Shown piece after piece: positions 36,882-46,485 of a DNA stretch of 64,000 nucleotides. The notes under the pieces were generated by a model. That model was not told where the DNA came from and ran no database searches. It saw only the letters and a program-made list of their open reading frames with translations. The position numbers and the translations under genes were made by a program. The DNA comes from Clostridium sp. 27_14 (lineage in GTDB: Bacteria; Bacillota; Clostridia; TANB77; CAG-508): NCBI GenBank assembly GCA_001916035.1, contig MNRQ01000020.1, forward strand, positions 62,001-126,000. The letters are read 5' to 3'. Position 1 is the stretch's first letter; each line of letters starts with the position of its first letter.

Positions 36882-37640
36882 ATGTTTGAAAAATACGCTG
36901 ATTTAATCAAAGAAATGAATAAATTCGAAAAAGAAAATATTTTAAACAAAAAATTCGAATTATACAATAACTCAAATATAAAAATTTTTTATGCCCCACA
37001 TAATGAAATAATTAATAAAAATGCTAAAATATTTATTGTTGGAATCACTCCTGGATGGACCCAAACACGTATTGCATATCAAACTGCACATAAAGGTCTA
37101 AAAGATAATTTAAGTTATGAACAAATTAAAAAAAATTGTAAAAAAAATTCAAGATTTGCAGGAAGTATGAGAAAAAATTTAGTACAAATGTTAGATAAAT
37201 TAGAGTTAAACAATTATTTGCAACTTGAATCTTGTTCAAAACTATTTGAAGAAAACGATAACTTATTACATACTACATCTCTAATTCCTTACCCTGTATT
37301 TATAAACAACAAAAATTATACTGGTTCTAATCCTAAAATTACAGAAAACAAAATATTATGGTCATACATCGAAAACTTCTTTTATAAAGAATATTTAGCT
37401 CTGCCAAATACATTAATTATTCCTTTAGGAAAATCTGTAGAAGAAGTATTAAAAATATTAATAGAAAAAAATTTAATCAATAAAAAAAACTGCCTACTCG
37501 GATTTCCTCATCCATCAGGAGCAAATGGACATAGACAAAAACAATTCGAAAAAAATAAAAATTCGCTTTCAACAATACTTAAAAACTATTTTAAAAAACA
37601 AGAACAAAAGCGGACATTAATAATATTTATATTTATTTAA
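36882..37640 (+). CDS. Uracil-DNA glycosylase superfamily-like protein
   Basis: About 252 residues. IFIVGITPGWTQTRIAYQT (about 48-66) resembles UDG motif 1 (G-x-x-PG), and LLGFPHPSGANGHR (about 208-221) resembles motif 2 with its catalytic His. The rest is a Rossmann-like fold pattern. Relatives are short family members of uncertain substrate. The ATG at 36882 follows AAGTGAG; an in-frame ATG at 36822 overlaps the tRNA terminator. The C-terminus runs into a repeated hairpin element at 37605, so the last residues (after KKQEQK) may have been replaced by it. Confidence 0.72.
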   Translation: MFEKYADLIKEMNKFEKENILNKKFELYNNSNIKIFYAPHNEIINKNAKIFIVGITPGWTQTRIAYQTAHKGLKDNLSYEQIKKNCKKNSRFAGSMRKNLVQMLDKLELNNYLQLESCSKLFEENDNLLHTTSLIPYPVFINNKNYTGSNPKITENKILWSYIENFFYKEYLALPNTLIIPLGKSVEEVLKILIEKNLINKKNCLLGFPHPSGANGHRQKQFEKNKNSLSTILKNYFKKQEQKRTLIIFIFI

Positions 37641-37750
37641 AATATTTTAAAGTCCGCGTCTTTGTTCGTGCGCGAAATTTGCAAAGCAAATTTCTGTGCA
37701 TTTTTATTTGTTATATTGTAGAAAATTCTTCGAATTTTCTACAATATAAC
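37605..37750 (+). repeat. Repeated three-hairpin element, copy 1
   Basis: About 146 nt: GCGGAC ... GTCCGC (37610-37657), GAAATTTGC-AAA-GCAAATTTC (37674-37694), and a 41-nt near-perfect palindrome (37710-37750). The same order is found inverted at 39941-40090. Confidence 0.8.
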
Positions 37751-37815
37751 AAAAGCGGACATTAATAATATTTATATTTATTTAAAACATTTTAAAGTCC
37801 GCATCTTTGTTCATG
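37751..37815 (+). repeat. Repeated three-hairpin element, partial copy 2
   Basis: Only the first hairpin unit (GCGGAC ... GTCCGC, 37755-37802) and part of the next are kept. It is nearly identical to copy 1 and directly tandem with it. Confidence 0.8.
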
Positions 37816-37833
37816 CTCAAACTTTGTAAAACT

Positions 37834-38541
37834 TTATTTAACCACAATACTATCCTTTATTTCATTAAACTTATTATCTCCAATCCCTCTAACATTTTTA
37901 ACGTCCTCAACACTTTTAAAATTACCATTTTCTTTTCTATACTGAACAATTTTATTAGCAATAGACGGACCTATACCACTTAAAGTTTCTAACTCCTCCT
38001 GTGTAGCCTTATTTATATTAATTTTTTGCTGTTTTTTCTGTGCAGGACTACTTGAATCAGCACTTACATTAACACTTGAATTTTCAGTATCTAAACCACT
38101 TGACTGTGTCATATATACATTAGTACTATTTATATTACTATTTACCACCTTTTCACCTTGCAATGGTATTTTTATTTTCATACCGTCCTCTAATTTATAA
38201 GCTAAATTTATACTACTAGTATCTGCATTTGCTTTTAAACCTTCTGCCTGCTCTATAGCATCAGAAATTCTACTACCATCAGGTAATTCATATACTCCTT
38301 CTTTCTTTACTCCACCTGTTATATATATAATAATATTATCAATTTTTGCCTCATCTATTTTTTCATTTTGCACATTTTTTTCTTCTGACATATCATCATC
38401 TGTAATATTTTCATAAGGTAATATTTCATTTTTATTAATACTTGGAGTTTCTTTCCCATATACATAATATAATATTGCACCTAACAATATTATACATATT
38501 ACTATTAAAATTATTTTCTGCTTTTTATTAAAATTTTTCAT
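37834..38541 (-). CDS. comEA: ComEA-type DNA-binding competence protein
   Basis: 235 residues. One N-terminal membrane helix (about 7-24), an SLBB domain (about 70-130, with IYITGGVKKEGVYELPDGSR), and two helix-hairpin-helix motifs at the C-terminus (ININKATQEELETLSGIGPS and VEDVKNVRGIGDNKF). ComEA binds incoming DNA on the outer side of the membrane during transformation. A comEC gene is not visible nearby. GAAAGGAATG precedes the start. Confidence 0.92.
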   Translation of the reverse strand: MKNFNKKQKIILIVICIILLGAILYYVYGKETPSINKNEILPYENITDDDMSEEKNVQNEKIDEAKIDNIIIYITGGVKKEGVYELPDGSRISDAIEQAEGLKANADTSSINLAYKLEDGMKIKIPLQGEKVVNSNINSTNVYMTQSSGLDTENSSVNVSADSSSPAQKKQQKININKATQEELETLSGIGPSIANKIVQYRKENGNFKSVEDVKNVRGIGDNKFNEIKDSIVVK

Positions 38542-38648
38542 ACACTCACATTCCTTTCATATTATAATAAATTCTATTAAAATTTCTTGAAAAAAAAGTA
38601 AAAAAATGATATATATTATATACAAATAAAACACAAAGGAGAATTAAA

Positions 38649-39887
38649 GTGAAAAACAAAAAAATTTATACATTTTTAATGCTATTTTTACTGTTCATAT
38701 TTTGTATATCCACAAAATCCCATGCATCCAACAATGAGCCATCAATCACTTCAGGTTCTGCAATTCTATTAGAAAATTCAACTTCAAAAGTACTTTTTGA
38801 AAAAAATATAAATGAAAAATTAGAACCTGCTAGCATTACAAAAATAATGACAGCCATTTTAGCTATAGAAAACTGTAATTTAGATGATGTAGTCACAGTA
38901 CCTTATGAAGCAATTTCTAATATTCCTTCTGGATACAGTGTAGCACCACTTCAAACAGATGAACAAATTACAGTTGACCAATTACTTAGAGTTCTTATGG
39001 TACATTCTGCAAATGACGCAGCAAACGCTCTTGCTTACCATATAGATGGTTCTATACCAGCATTTGCCGAAAGAATGAATGCTAAACTTAATGCTTTAGG
39101 ATTAAAAGATTCACATTTTACTAACCCAAGTGGACAACACGATACAAATCACTACTCAACAGCACATGACATAGCAATTTTATTACAATATTGCATGAAA
39201 AACACAACATTCAAAACATATGCTAGTTTAAAATCATGTCAGCTCTCAGCAACTAACAAATCAGAGGAACGCAGTTTTCAAAACACAAACCCAATGTTAC
39301 AACCAAATAGCTCATATTATTACAAGCCACTCGTAACAACAAAAACAGGTTTTACATCACAAGCAATGTTCTGTTTAGCCTCATTTGCTAGCTACAATAA
39401 TTTAGATTTAATATGTGTTATTTTACACTGTGATACATCAGATATTAGATTTAACGAAACTAAGAATTTATTTAACTATGGATTTCAAAACTTTGCATTT
39501 AAAGACATAGCATCAAAAGGAGATACAGTAACAGAAATTTCTGTTCACAATGCTACTGAAGAAACAAAATCATTAAAACTTGTATTAGCTGATAGTATAA
39601 GCACATTAATTAATACATCAGATGATATTGAAACAATTTCTCCTCAAATAACATTAAAAGACATACCATCAGCACCAATCGCTAAAAACAAAGTTCTTGG
39701 CACAGCTACATACATAATTAATGACAAATCTTATGTAGTTAATTTAATAGCTGCAAATGATGTACAACTATCAACATCAAAAACTTACTATTTGCAAATT
39801 ATTTTACTAATAATAGTAGTTATTATTTTAATTATTCTCTTATTTTTTTGGAAAACTGATAAAAAAGATAAAAAAATTACTGAATAA
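38649..39887 (+). CDS. D-alanyl-D-alanine carboxypeptidase (PBP5/DacF family)
   Basis: 412 residues starting at a GTG preceded by AAAGGAG. A signal peptide (about 1-26) is followed by the serine peptidase S11 domain with the three active-site motifs SITK (about 61), SAN (about 119) and KTG (about 232). A beta-rich domain follows, then a C-terminal membrane anchor (about 378-398) and a basic tail. It trims the terminal D-Ala of peptidoglycan stems. It diverges from comEA; the two are flanked by copies of the repeated hairpin element. Confidence 0.95.
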   Translation: MKNKKIYTFLMLFLLFIFCISTKSHASNNEPSITSGSAILLENSTSKVLFEKNINEKLEPASITKIMTAILAIENCNLDDVVTVPYEAISNIPSGYSVAPLQTDEQITVDQLLRVLMVHSANDAANALAYHIDGSIPAFAERMNAKLNALGLKDSHFTNPSGQHDTNHYSTAHDIAILLQYCMKNTTFKTYASLKSCQLSATNKSEERSFQNTNPMLQPNSSYYYKPLVTTKTGFTSQAMFCLASFASYNNLDLICVILHCDTSDIRFNETKNLFNYGFQNFAFKDIASKGDTVTEISVHNATEETKSLKLVLADSISTLINTSDDIETISPQITLKDIPSAPIAKNKVLGTATYIINDKSYVVNLIAANDVQLSTSKTYYLQIILLIIVVIILIILLFFWKTDKKDKKITE

Positions 39888-39908
39888 AATCTTTGAAAAA
39901 AGAATTTG

Positions 39909-39938
39909 TATGCCCTATCCTACACTAGATAGGGCATA
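39909..39938 (+). terminator. Terminator of the DD-carboxypeptidase gene
   Basis: An 11-bp stem TATGCCCTATC / GATAGGGCATA with an 8-nt loop, then an AT-rich tail. Confidence 0.8.
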
Positions 39939-39940
39939 TA

Positions 39941-40090
39941 TTTTATATTCTAGGAAAGTTCTCTGAACTTCCTAGAATATAAAATATAACAATGCACAGA
40001 AATTTGCTTTACAAATTTCGCGCACGAACAAATACGCGGACTTTAAAATGTTCTAAATAGTGCAAATGTTATAAATGTCCGCTTTTGTTC
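39941..40090 (-). repeat. Repeated three-hairpin element, copy 3 (inverted)
   Basis: On the minus strand, the same block order as copy 1: GCGGAC ... GTCCGCG, the TTTGTTCGTGCGCGAAATTTG segment, then a long palindrome. The palindrome arm has a different sequence (TTATATTCTAGGAA) but the same placement, so the structure is kept while the bases changed. Confidence 0.8.
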
Positions 40091-40151
40091 TATATTAGAA
40101 AACATCAAAAAATATATAACTACTAATATTTTTAATGTTCTTTTTACTCAT

Positions 40152-41627
40152 CTACTCTTGATTAAAATCTTTTCCTATAACTATAGTTACATGAACTTTA
40201 CTACTTAAATTTTTCTTATTAGATATACTTCCAACTCCTAATACATTTTTTATTTCTTTTACTGTATCAGAATCTAACTCCTTTTTATTTGTTATTATTG
40301 TTTTTGATATAGATGTTGTTTTTCCTGTTTTTGTAACATCATATCCACTTTCCTTTAAAAGTTCAACTGCCTTTTCCATCTTAGCAGTATCTCCACTTCC
40401 ATTTAATACCTCAATTTGTATATCTGACTTTTCTAATTTTTTTATTGTTGTACTACTTGTTGCTAAAGTATTTGTTGAACTATTTGTTTTTGTAGTATTA
40501 TTCACTTTTACACTATTAGTATTTGTTGAATTTTGATTTGAAGTTTTATTACCAACAACATTATTTCCATCTAAACTGTTTCCTTCTGTATTTTCTTCTG
40601 AATAAAATAATTTTTGTATTAAGCTTTCTGTTTCATCTTCATCTGCTTCAAAAAACCACCATTGTTGTTTTGCTTTTTCTGGCAATAATTTATTAATGCC
40701 TGGTATTGTTTCTGTTTGTAAGTTTTCTGTACTAAATTCTACTGCATAAGGTATATAATCTTTTATATAAGAAAAGTCTATATTTGTTTCTAAATATTTA
40801 TTTGCTATATCTAATATTTCACCTATTTTAAATATATTTCCAGGTTTTAATGTTTGTTGCATTACAGCCATCATAAATTCTCTTTGTGTTCTCATTCTTC
40901 CTGTATCATTATCCCCATATTCTTCTGGATATGTTGTATTATTATTGTTTTTTCTAAAACGCAATAACTGTTCTGCTTTATCACCATTAATTTTTTGTTC
41001 GCCAGCTTTTAAGTCAATATGTAAATTTTGTGTTGGGTCATCATATTTCATATTTATTGGAACATTGAAATCAACTTCCCCTATTGCATCTACTAATTTT
41101 ATTAATGCTTCTGTTTTAACAACTGCATAATATTGAATATCCAAGCCTGTTAATCTATTTACCGCTTCTAATGTTTTTTCTGCACCACCATAACTATATA
41201 AACTGTTTATTTTATCTGAAGGCGTTGCCTTTAACTTACTTCTTCCTACATAAGTATCTCTTGGTACTGACAATAAATTAGCTGTTTGATTTTTTGGATT
41301 ATATGATACTACCATAATTGTATCTGTTGGAGCATTATCCCCTAAGTCTGTACTTACCCCCAATAATAAAACTTTTAATTCAGGTAAATTTTTCTTTGTT
41401 TCTTCATCATGTCCAACAACTGTTGCCAACATTCCTGATACTCCACCACCATTTTTCTTTGTCTTATATGCAAACCATCCACCTAATATAGCCAAAATAA
41501 TAATTACTACTATTAGTACTTTTAACCATATTTTACTCTTTTTCTTCTTAGATGATTTTAACTTTTCATTATTTATTTTATTATTTTTTTTCTTTTTTTC
41601 ATTTTTTAGTTTATCTTTTTTTTCCAC
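40152..41627 (-). CDS. LytR-CpsA-Psr (LCP) family protein
   Basis: About 491 residues. A Lys-rich cytoplasmic start is followed by a membrane helix (about 35-53). The LCP domain (about 90-280) has VLLLGVST and TDTIMVVSYNP, LLSVPRDTYV, and RRFRKNN-type arginines (QLLRFRKNN). A Ser/Thr/Asn-rich linker then leads to a LytR_C-type domain (about 410-490). LCP enzymes transfer lipid-linked glycopolymers to peptidoglycan. GTG at 41627 is the preferred start because GAGGAGG lies 8 nt upstream; an ATG 12 codons upstream lacks a site. Confidence 0.9.
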   Translation of the reverse strand: MEKKDKLKNEKKKKNNKINNEKLKSSKKKKSKIWLKVLIVVIIILAILGGWFAYKTKKNGGGVSGMLATVVGHDEETKKNLPELKVLLLGVSTDLGDNAPTDTIMVVSYNPKNQTANLLSVPRDTYVGRSKLKATPSDKINSLYSYGGAEKTLEAVNRLTGLDIQYYAVVKTEALIKLVDAIGEVDFNVPINMKYDDPTQNLHIDLKAGEQKINGDKAEQLLRFRKNNNNTTYPEEYGDNDTGRMRTQREFMMAVMQQTLKPGNIFKIGEILDIANKYLETNIDFSYIKDYIPYAVEFSTENLQTETIPGINKLLPEKAKQQWWFFEADEDETESLIQKLFYSEENTEGNSLDGNNVVGNKTSNQNSTNTNSVKVNNTTKTNSSTNTLATSSTTIKKLEKSDIQIEVLNGSGDTAKMEKAVELLKESGYDVTKTGKTTSISKTIITNKKELDSDTVKEIKNVLGVGSISNKKNLSSKVHVTIVIGKDFNQE

Positions 41628-41846
41628 AGTTTTGTCCTCCTCTTTTATGGTATAGTATAGCAAAATTATTTTAAAAGTGCAATATTTTTTTAATCATTTT
41701 TTTATTTGATATATATATTAAGAAAATTGCATAATTTTCACTATAAATCAAAAAATATGCAAACATAAATTGCATACCTTCTGATTTAAAATTTATATTT
41801 ATTTCATAATATTTCTTTAAGAATTGTCATTAATAAATCTTTCCAA

Positions 41847-42407
41847 TTATTTTACTAATAGCTCTACAATATTTTTACTATACATTTCTTTAGCTATAAA
41901 TGATTTTTGAATCTCTGTATGTAATTTATTTTGTGGATTTATTTGTCCTACAAAACTTACTATCAATAACACAACATAAATTACTAATATTCCCCTTATT
42001 GCACCATAAACTATTCCACCAACTTTATTAAATTGATTCAATATTGGCAATTTTGCTATTAAATTTGCAAGAGCTGTAACAAATCTTAATGCAATTTTTG
42101 CTACTAAATATAAAACAATCATAACTACAGCTCTTATTATATTATAAGATAATTCTTGTGCTATCTCTGGAGCTATCTGCTCTGCTATTTCATTTGACTT
42201 TGATTTTTCCAATATATGTTGTTCTATATTTTCATCTATACTTGTTGTATTTATCACTAAATTAGTTATTGGTCTATATAAAGTTAAAGCCACCACTATA
42301 GCTATAATTCCCGCACATAGACCTATTCCTAATTCTACTAAACCTTTTTTGTATCCCAAAAATATTGATAATACCAATATTGCAATTATAATAATATCTA
42401 CTACCAT
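41847..42407 (-). CDS. CvpA family membrane protein
   Basis: 186 residues with four membrane helices (about 1-20, 28-46, 90-115 and 145-165). VDIIIIAILVLSIFLGYKKGLVE is the family N-terminus, and GAIRGILVIYVVLL is the last helix. CvpA proteins were first linked to colicin V production and are now seen as general inner-membrane proteins. It sits 39 nt downstream of the DUF5711-like gene in the same direction. Confidence 0.85.
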   Translation of the reverse strand: MVVDIIIIAILVLSIFLGYKKGLVELGIGLCAGIIAIVVALTLYRPITNLVINTTSIDENIEQHILEKSKSNEIAEQIAPEIAQELSYNIIRAVVMIVLYLVAKIALRFVTALANLIAKLPILNQFNKVGGIVYGAIRGILVIYVVLLIVSFVGQINPQNKLHTEIQKSFIAKEMYSKNIVELLVK

Positions 42408-42446
42408 TTCTTTTTTTGTATGATCTAAATCATACTCTCCCTTCTT

Positions 42447-43628
42447 TTATAAATTAATTATTTCTATCCTATCCCTATATATAATTCCAGCTATACTACT
42501 TGACAATGTAATATTTGTAATTTCCTGTGTTGCCTTATATCTTTTTACAAGCCAACCACCTGTATTTATAAACTCTATTTCTGTCCCTAAATTTAATGCT
42601 ATAATATTTTCATAAGTATAAATCTCTTTAGTAACTTCTTTTGCTGTATATGTTGAAGTAGTCTTGCTTTCTGTATTTACTATTGTTACTACTGAATCTG
42701 CCGAAAATAAATCTGCTGTTTTCTCCTCTACCTCTGCTATATTATTTGATAAATCAATAGTTTGAAATGTTGTTTTCTTATTTTCACTATTAAATAATTC
42801 TTCCTTATTTCCATCTAATCCAAATTCAACAATTTTATCTTTTGACATACAAATCAATTTTTCTTTATCCTGATATCTAATATTTGTTACTAATTCACCA
42901 TCTTTAAAATCATAAGTTGCAACTTTAGAACTTTGTGCATCTGTCCTTGCTTTTTCAACAGAAAAGACCTCTATTTGCGATTTTATATTAATACCTGAAG
43001 CATCTATTTCTGTTATTGCCAAATACTTGTTATCACTTGAAATTGCAATATCAGATACTCTCATAGTAGACAAAAATTTATTAAATAATGGTTCTCCTTT
43101 TTCATCATATACTGCAATTACCGTTTTATAACTTGTATCTACTAAAGTCAATGCAACATAACCATTTTTACTTATATGAACTTGTGATATGTTCCCCTCT
43201 ACACTTTTTTCCCATGCAATATCTTTATCTGTTATACAATATATTTTCTTTCCCTTATTTTCTGCTATTGCCAAATATCGATTACTTGATGCAAATATTG
43301 GATTTGATATTTCTACCTGTAAACTTTTTTCTTCCTTTGCTGTACTTCCATATATCTTAAACTCATTTTTGCTTAAAACACCTATATATTGATTATATGC
43401 ATACACTTGTGGATTTTCTTCTTCTTTTATACTTATTGATACTAATCTATCTTGATTTACTTCTTTTCTTAAGACTTGTGTATCAAACCACTCTCTAAAA
43501 TTCTCATTTTTTATATATACTACACCTAATATTATTATACTTAAAATTATTACCACTATTAGAATAGCTATAGCTATTCTTTTTTTATTTATCTTTTTGG
43601 TTTCTGGTTCTTTCCAAAAATCTTTCAA
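42447..43628 (-). CDS. DUF5711-like membrane-anchored beta-propeller protein
   Basis: 393 residues. One N-terminal membrane helix (about 19-41) is followed by an extracellular domain built of repeated four-strand beta blades (e.g. RYLAIAENKGKKIYCI, YVALTLVDTSYKTVIAVYDE, KYLAITEIDASGINIKSQIEVF). The pattern matches the clostridial DUF5711 family; its role is unknown. It is clustered with cvpA, which suggests a cell-envelope function. Confidence 0.8.
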   Translation of the reverse strand: MKDFWKEPETKKINKKRIAIAILIVVIILSIIILGVVYIKNENFREWFDTQVLRKEVNQDRLVSISIKEEENPQVYAYNQYIGVLSKNEFKIYGSTAKEEKSLQVEISNPIFASSNRYLAIAENKGKKIYCITDKDIAWEKSVEGNISQVHISKNGYVALTLVDTSYKTVIAVYDEKGEPLFNKFLSTMRVSDIAISSDNKYLAITEIDASGINIKSQIEVFSVEKARTDAQSSKVATYDFKDGELVTNIRYQDKEKLICMSKDKIVEFGLDGNKEELFNSENKKTTFQTIDLSNNIAEVEEKTADLFSADSVVTIVNTESKTTSTYTAKEVTKEIYTYENIIALNLGTEIEFINTGGWLVKRYKATQEITNITLSSSIAGIIYRDRIEIINL

Positions 43629-43678
43629 TCCTTTTCTTCCTTCCTAATTTTTATTTTTCTTTTGATGTTTTTATTTTA

Positions 43679-44707
43679 CTATAAAATACTAAAAATAGCA
43701 ATAAGTAATATTTGAATAATTCCAATATAACCAAATATCGGATACAAAAAATTTATTAAAGCAGAAAAACCGATTTGAGAAATAAAAATAGAACTTATAC
43801 ATATCAAACATAACATTATCTTCTTATTATTTTTTTCTTTAACATTTTGCATTAAACCAGCTATTAAAGAAATTGCAGTTGTCAATATTGATGTTAATAT
43901 AACTATACCATATAAAACTTTTAATTTAGGCAACTGAGTACTTATAACATAAGATATAGGCATTTCAATTCTTTTAATATTTACATCAATTTTCAACATT
44001 GAAACAAATACAGCTGTTGCCAGTAAAAATATCATAAAAGTTATAACTATTGATGTTTTTGATACTTCTCTTCTATCTATTATATTATTTACACTTATTA
44101 ATACAGGAATTAAAAGTATAGTATTATAACTTGCATATAAAACTCCACTTACCAACCAACTGCTTCCATTTATAATATTCATCTGTTCTATTTTATTTGC
44201 AACATTAGTAGAAATCACTGTATACACTCCAATTACTACTATAAATACTATTAATATTGGTACTATTATTTCACTTACTTTTACTATTCCTTTAGTTTCT
44301 TTTGACATTATTATTACACACATTATTGCTAATATTGAACTTCCTATTATTTGTGGAATTTTAATAGTTTCTGCCAAATATCCTCCAAAACCTGCAATCA
44401 TTATATAAAAAGTTATTAAAATAAATATATTTATTATTATATTTATAATCTCAAGTACTTTTTCTTTTCTCCATTTTTTAGGCACTATGCTTAGCAAAAA
44501 TTCCTTATAAGTTGTTATTTTATTTTTTTTTATTATTATCATTGTTTTATATATTATTATTCCAAGCAATATAGCAGAAACACCAATACCTAATATCCCT
44601 CTTTTTCCATAAGAAAAAAAGAACAAGTAAATTTCCTGTCCTGATGCAAATCCAGCTCCTATTAAAGCTCCTATTATAACAAGTGCAATTTTTATACAAT
44701 TTTTCAT
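43679..44707 (-). CDS. YkvI-like membrane transporter
   Basis: 342 residues with about ten membrane helices. The N-terminus VIIGALIGAGFASGQEIYLFF is the signature of the YkvI family, related to branched-chain amino acid and APC-type carriers. The substrate is unknown. AGGGGGGAG precedes the ATG. The upstream neighbour's terminator lies at 44731-44764, so it starts its own unit. Confidence 0.85.
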   Translation of the reverse strand: MKNCIKIALVIIGALIGAGFASGQEIYLFFFSYGKRGILGIGVSAILLGIIIYKTMIIIKKNKITTYKEFLLSIVPKKWRKEKVLEIINIIINIFILITFYIMIAGFGGYLAETIKIPQIIGSSILAIMCVIIMSKETKGIVKVSEIIVPILIVFIVVIGVYTVISTNVANKIEQMNIINGSSWLVSGVLYASYNTILLIPVLISVNNIIDRREVSKTSIVITFMIFLLATAVFVSMLKIDVNIKRIEMPISYVISTQLPKLKVLYGIVILTSILTTAISLIAGLMQNVKEKNNKKIMLCLICISSIFISQIGFSALINFLYPIFGYIGIIQILLIAIFSIL

Positions 44708-44730
44708 AATCTCCCCCCTTTTACATACTA

Positions 44731-44764
44731 AAAGACCCCATTAAATTATATGAGGTCTTTTTTT
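44731..44764 (-). terminator. Terminator of the gldA-gldF-gldG-like operon
   Basis: Minus strand: AAAAAAAGACCTCAT, loop, ATGGGGTCTTTT with T-residues. Confidence 0.82.
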
Positions 44765-44771
44765 ATTTATT

Positions 44772-46472
44772 TTATTTTTTTCTTTTTCTTACTATCCATA
44801 CAACTACTCCAGCTATTATTATCACAAGTGGTACAATAAATATTATTGCTAATATTGTTCTATTTTCTGTTTCTGTTGCTTTATATGTTACTGTTCCTGT
44901 ACTCTTTCTAGCTGTAATATCTTCTTCTCTATCTACTAAATAAGATATTGAATTTAATGCCAAATCTTTATTTTGTCTATATTGTATAACTGGTGCCTGT
45001 GAGCTTGAAGTTAAAGACATATCAGAGATAAAATAATTTTCTCCATATATTATTAATTTTGATGTCTTTGCTTTTTTACCATTTTCTTCATTTGCCTCTG
45101 ACAATGTTTTAGTCATCATTGCTCCTACTGTAAATGAATTTACTTCATCATCTGTTTCTGGCGAATCTTGGCTATTTGCAAAATTTGTTCTAAAATAACT
45201 TTTTGTACTTGTTGTTAATAATTGTGTTTCTTCAACTTTCAACTCTTTCAATTTATCAGAATCCATAACATTTATCTTTGTTGCATTTACAAATATTACT
45301 CCTTCTGAATTTACTAATTTTTTAGTTACATCTGTACTTTGAATTTCTGGCAATATTAAATCTGGTTGTTGTGATAACATTTTACTTGTATCTGCTTCTC
45401 TAATTATTCCTAAGCTAAAAGGATTTATACCATACATTCCTAATATCTTATTTATATTTGGCATTTCTATGTTTTGAGCTGTCGCTGCTTGGAACCATAA
45501 AATATTTTTTCCTGAATTTATATAATCTATTATTGCATTTGTTGCTATTTCATCAAAATCTTGTGAAGGCATTGTTACTACTAAAGTATCACAATCATCT
45601 GGTATTTTTCCTGTTGTTAAAACATCTACTGTTTCTACATCATAAATCTCATTTTCCAAATATGCATTAAAATATTGTAATCCACTATTTAATGATAATT
45701 TTGAATATCCTGACAAGAAATATACTTTTGGTATTTCATCTGTTGATACTGTTTGTATTGTTGAAGTTAGTCTTTCTTCTGCTATACTTATACTTTCATA
45801 AGTTTTTGTATCATAAGTTACTAAATCTTGTGAAGATAATATTTTGTATTTTTCACCACATTCTGCTATTATTGCTGTAGTTCCACTTTCTATTCCATAT
45901 TTTTGGACTAAATCTGGTCTATCATTTGCCTTTACAGCTTCTACTTTTATATGTTCATTTACCTTACTATATTGTTTTGCTAAATCCAATGTTGAATCAT
46001 CATCACTATATTCAATAAAATATAAGTTGATATCTTTTTGAATATCTTTTACTTTATCTTTGCTTGCTTGTGTTAAAGTAAATAATTTTTCCTTACTAAA
46101 ATCTAAAGGTGTTATTTCTGCCTTTTGCATTCCTAAATTTATTCCAAAGAATATTGCTAATATTATTAAAACTAATATCAACGTTTTTGTTCCATTTATC
46201 AACCACTTTTTCGGTTTTTTATCTTTTTGGTCTTTCTTTTCTTTTTTTGATTTTTTATCCTTTTTATCTTTATTTTCTTTTTTGGATTTATTTTTTTCAT
46301 TTTCAGCCTTTTTTTCTTTACCTAAGTTATCTTTTTTATTACCATCTTCACCTGCTTTTGCATTTTCAGCTTTTTTATTAGCATCTTCATTCATATTTAC
46401 TGTATCTTTTTTATTGTTCTCTACTTCTTTCTGCTTTTTTACGTTCTCTTCTTTTTGCTCTTTATTATCCAA
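44772..46472 (-). CDS. GldG-like ABC-associated auxiliary protein
   Basis: 566 residues. The first about 90 residues are an extreme Lys/Glu/Asn/Asp stretch, presumably cytoplasmic. A membrane helix (about 94-112) follows, then an extracellular ABC-type uncharacterised domain (GldG/IFT52-like, about 120-500), and a C-terminal membrane helix (about 538-558) with an RKRKK end. It lies in the classic order ATPase-permease-GldG, so it probably forms part of the same exporter-like complex. The charged N-terminal extension is unusual in length and lies before the first membrane pass. Confidence 0.85.
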   Translation of the reverse strand: MDNKEQKEENVKKQKEVENNKKDTVNMNEDANKKAENAKAGEDGNKKDNLGKEKKAENEKNKSKKENKDKKDKKSKKEKKDQKDKKPKKWLINGTKTLILVLIILAIFFGINLGMQKAEITPLDFSKEKLFTLTQASKDKVKDIQKDINLYFIEYSDDDSTLDLAKQYSKVNEHIKVEAVKANDRPDLVQKYGIESGTTAIIAECGEKYKILSSQDLVTYDTKTYESISIAEERLTSTIQTVSTDEIPKVYFLSGYSKLSLNSGLQYFNAYLENEIYDVETVDVLTTGKIPDDCDTLVVTMPSQDFDEIATNAIIDYINSGKNILWFQAATAQNIEMPNINKILGMYGINPFSLGIIREADTSKMLSQQPDLILPEIQSTDVTKKLVNSEGVIFVNATKINVMDSDKLKELKVEETQLLTTSTKSYFRTNFANSQDSPETDDEVNSFTVGAMMTKTLSEANEENGKKAKTSKLIIYGENYFISDMSLTSSSQAPVIQYRQNKDLALNSISYLVDREEDITARKSTGTVTYKATETENRTILAIIFIVPLVIIIAGVVVWIVRKRKK

Positions 46473-46485
46473 AATTTCTCCCTCC

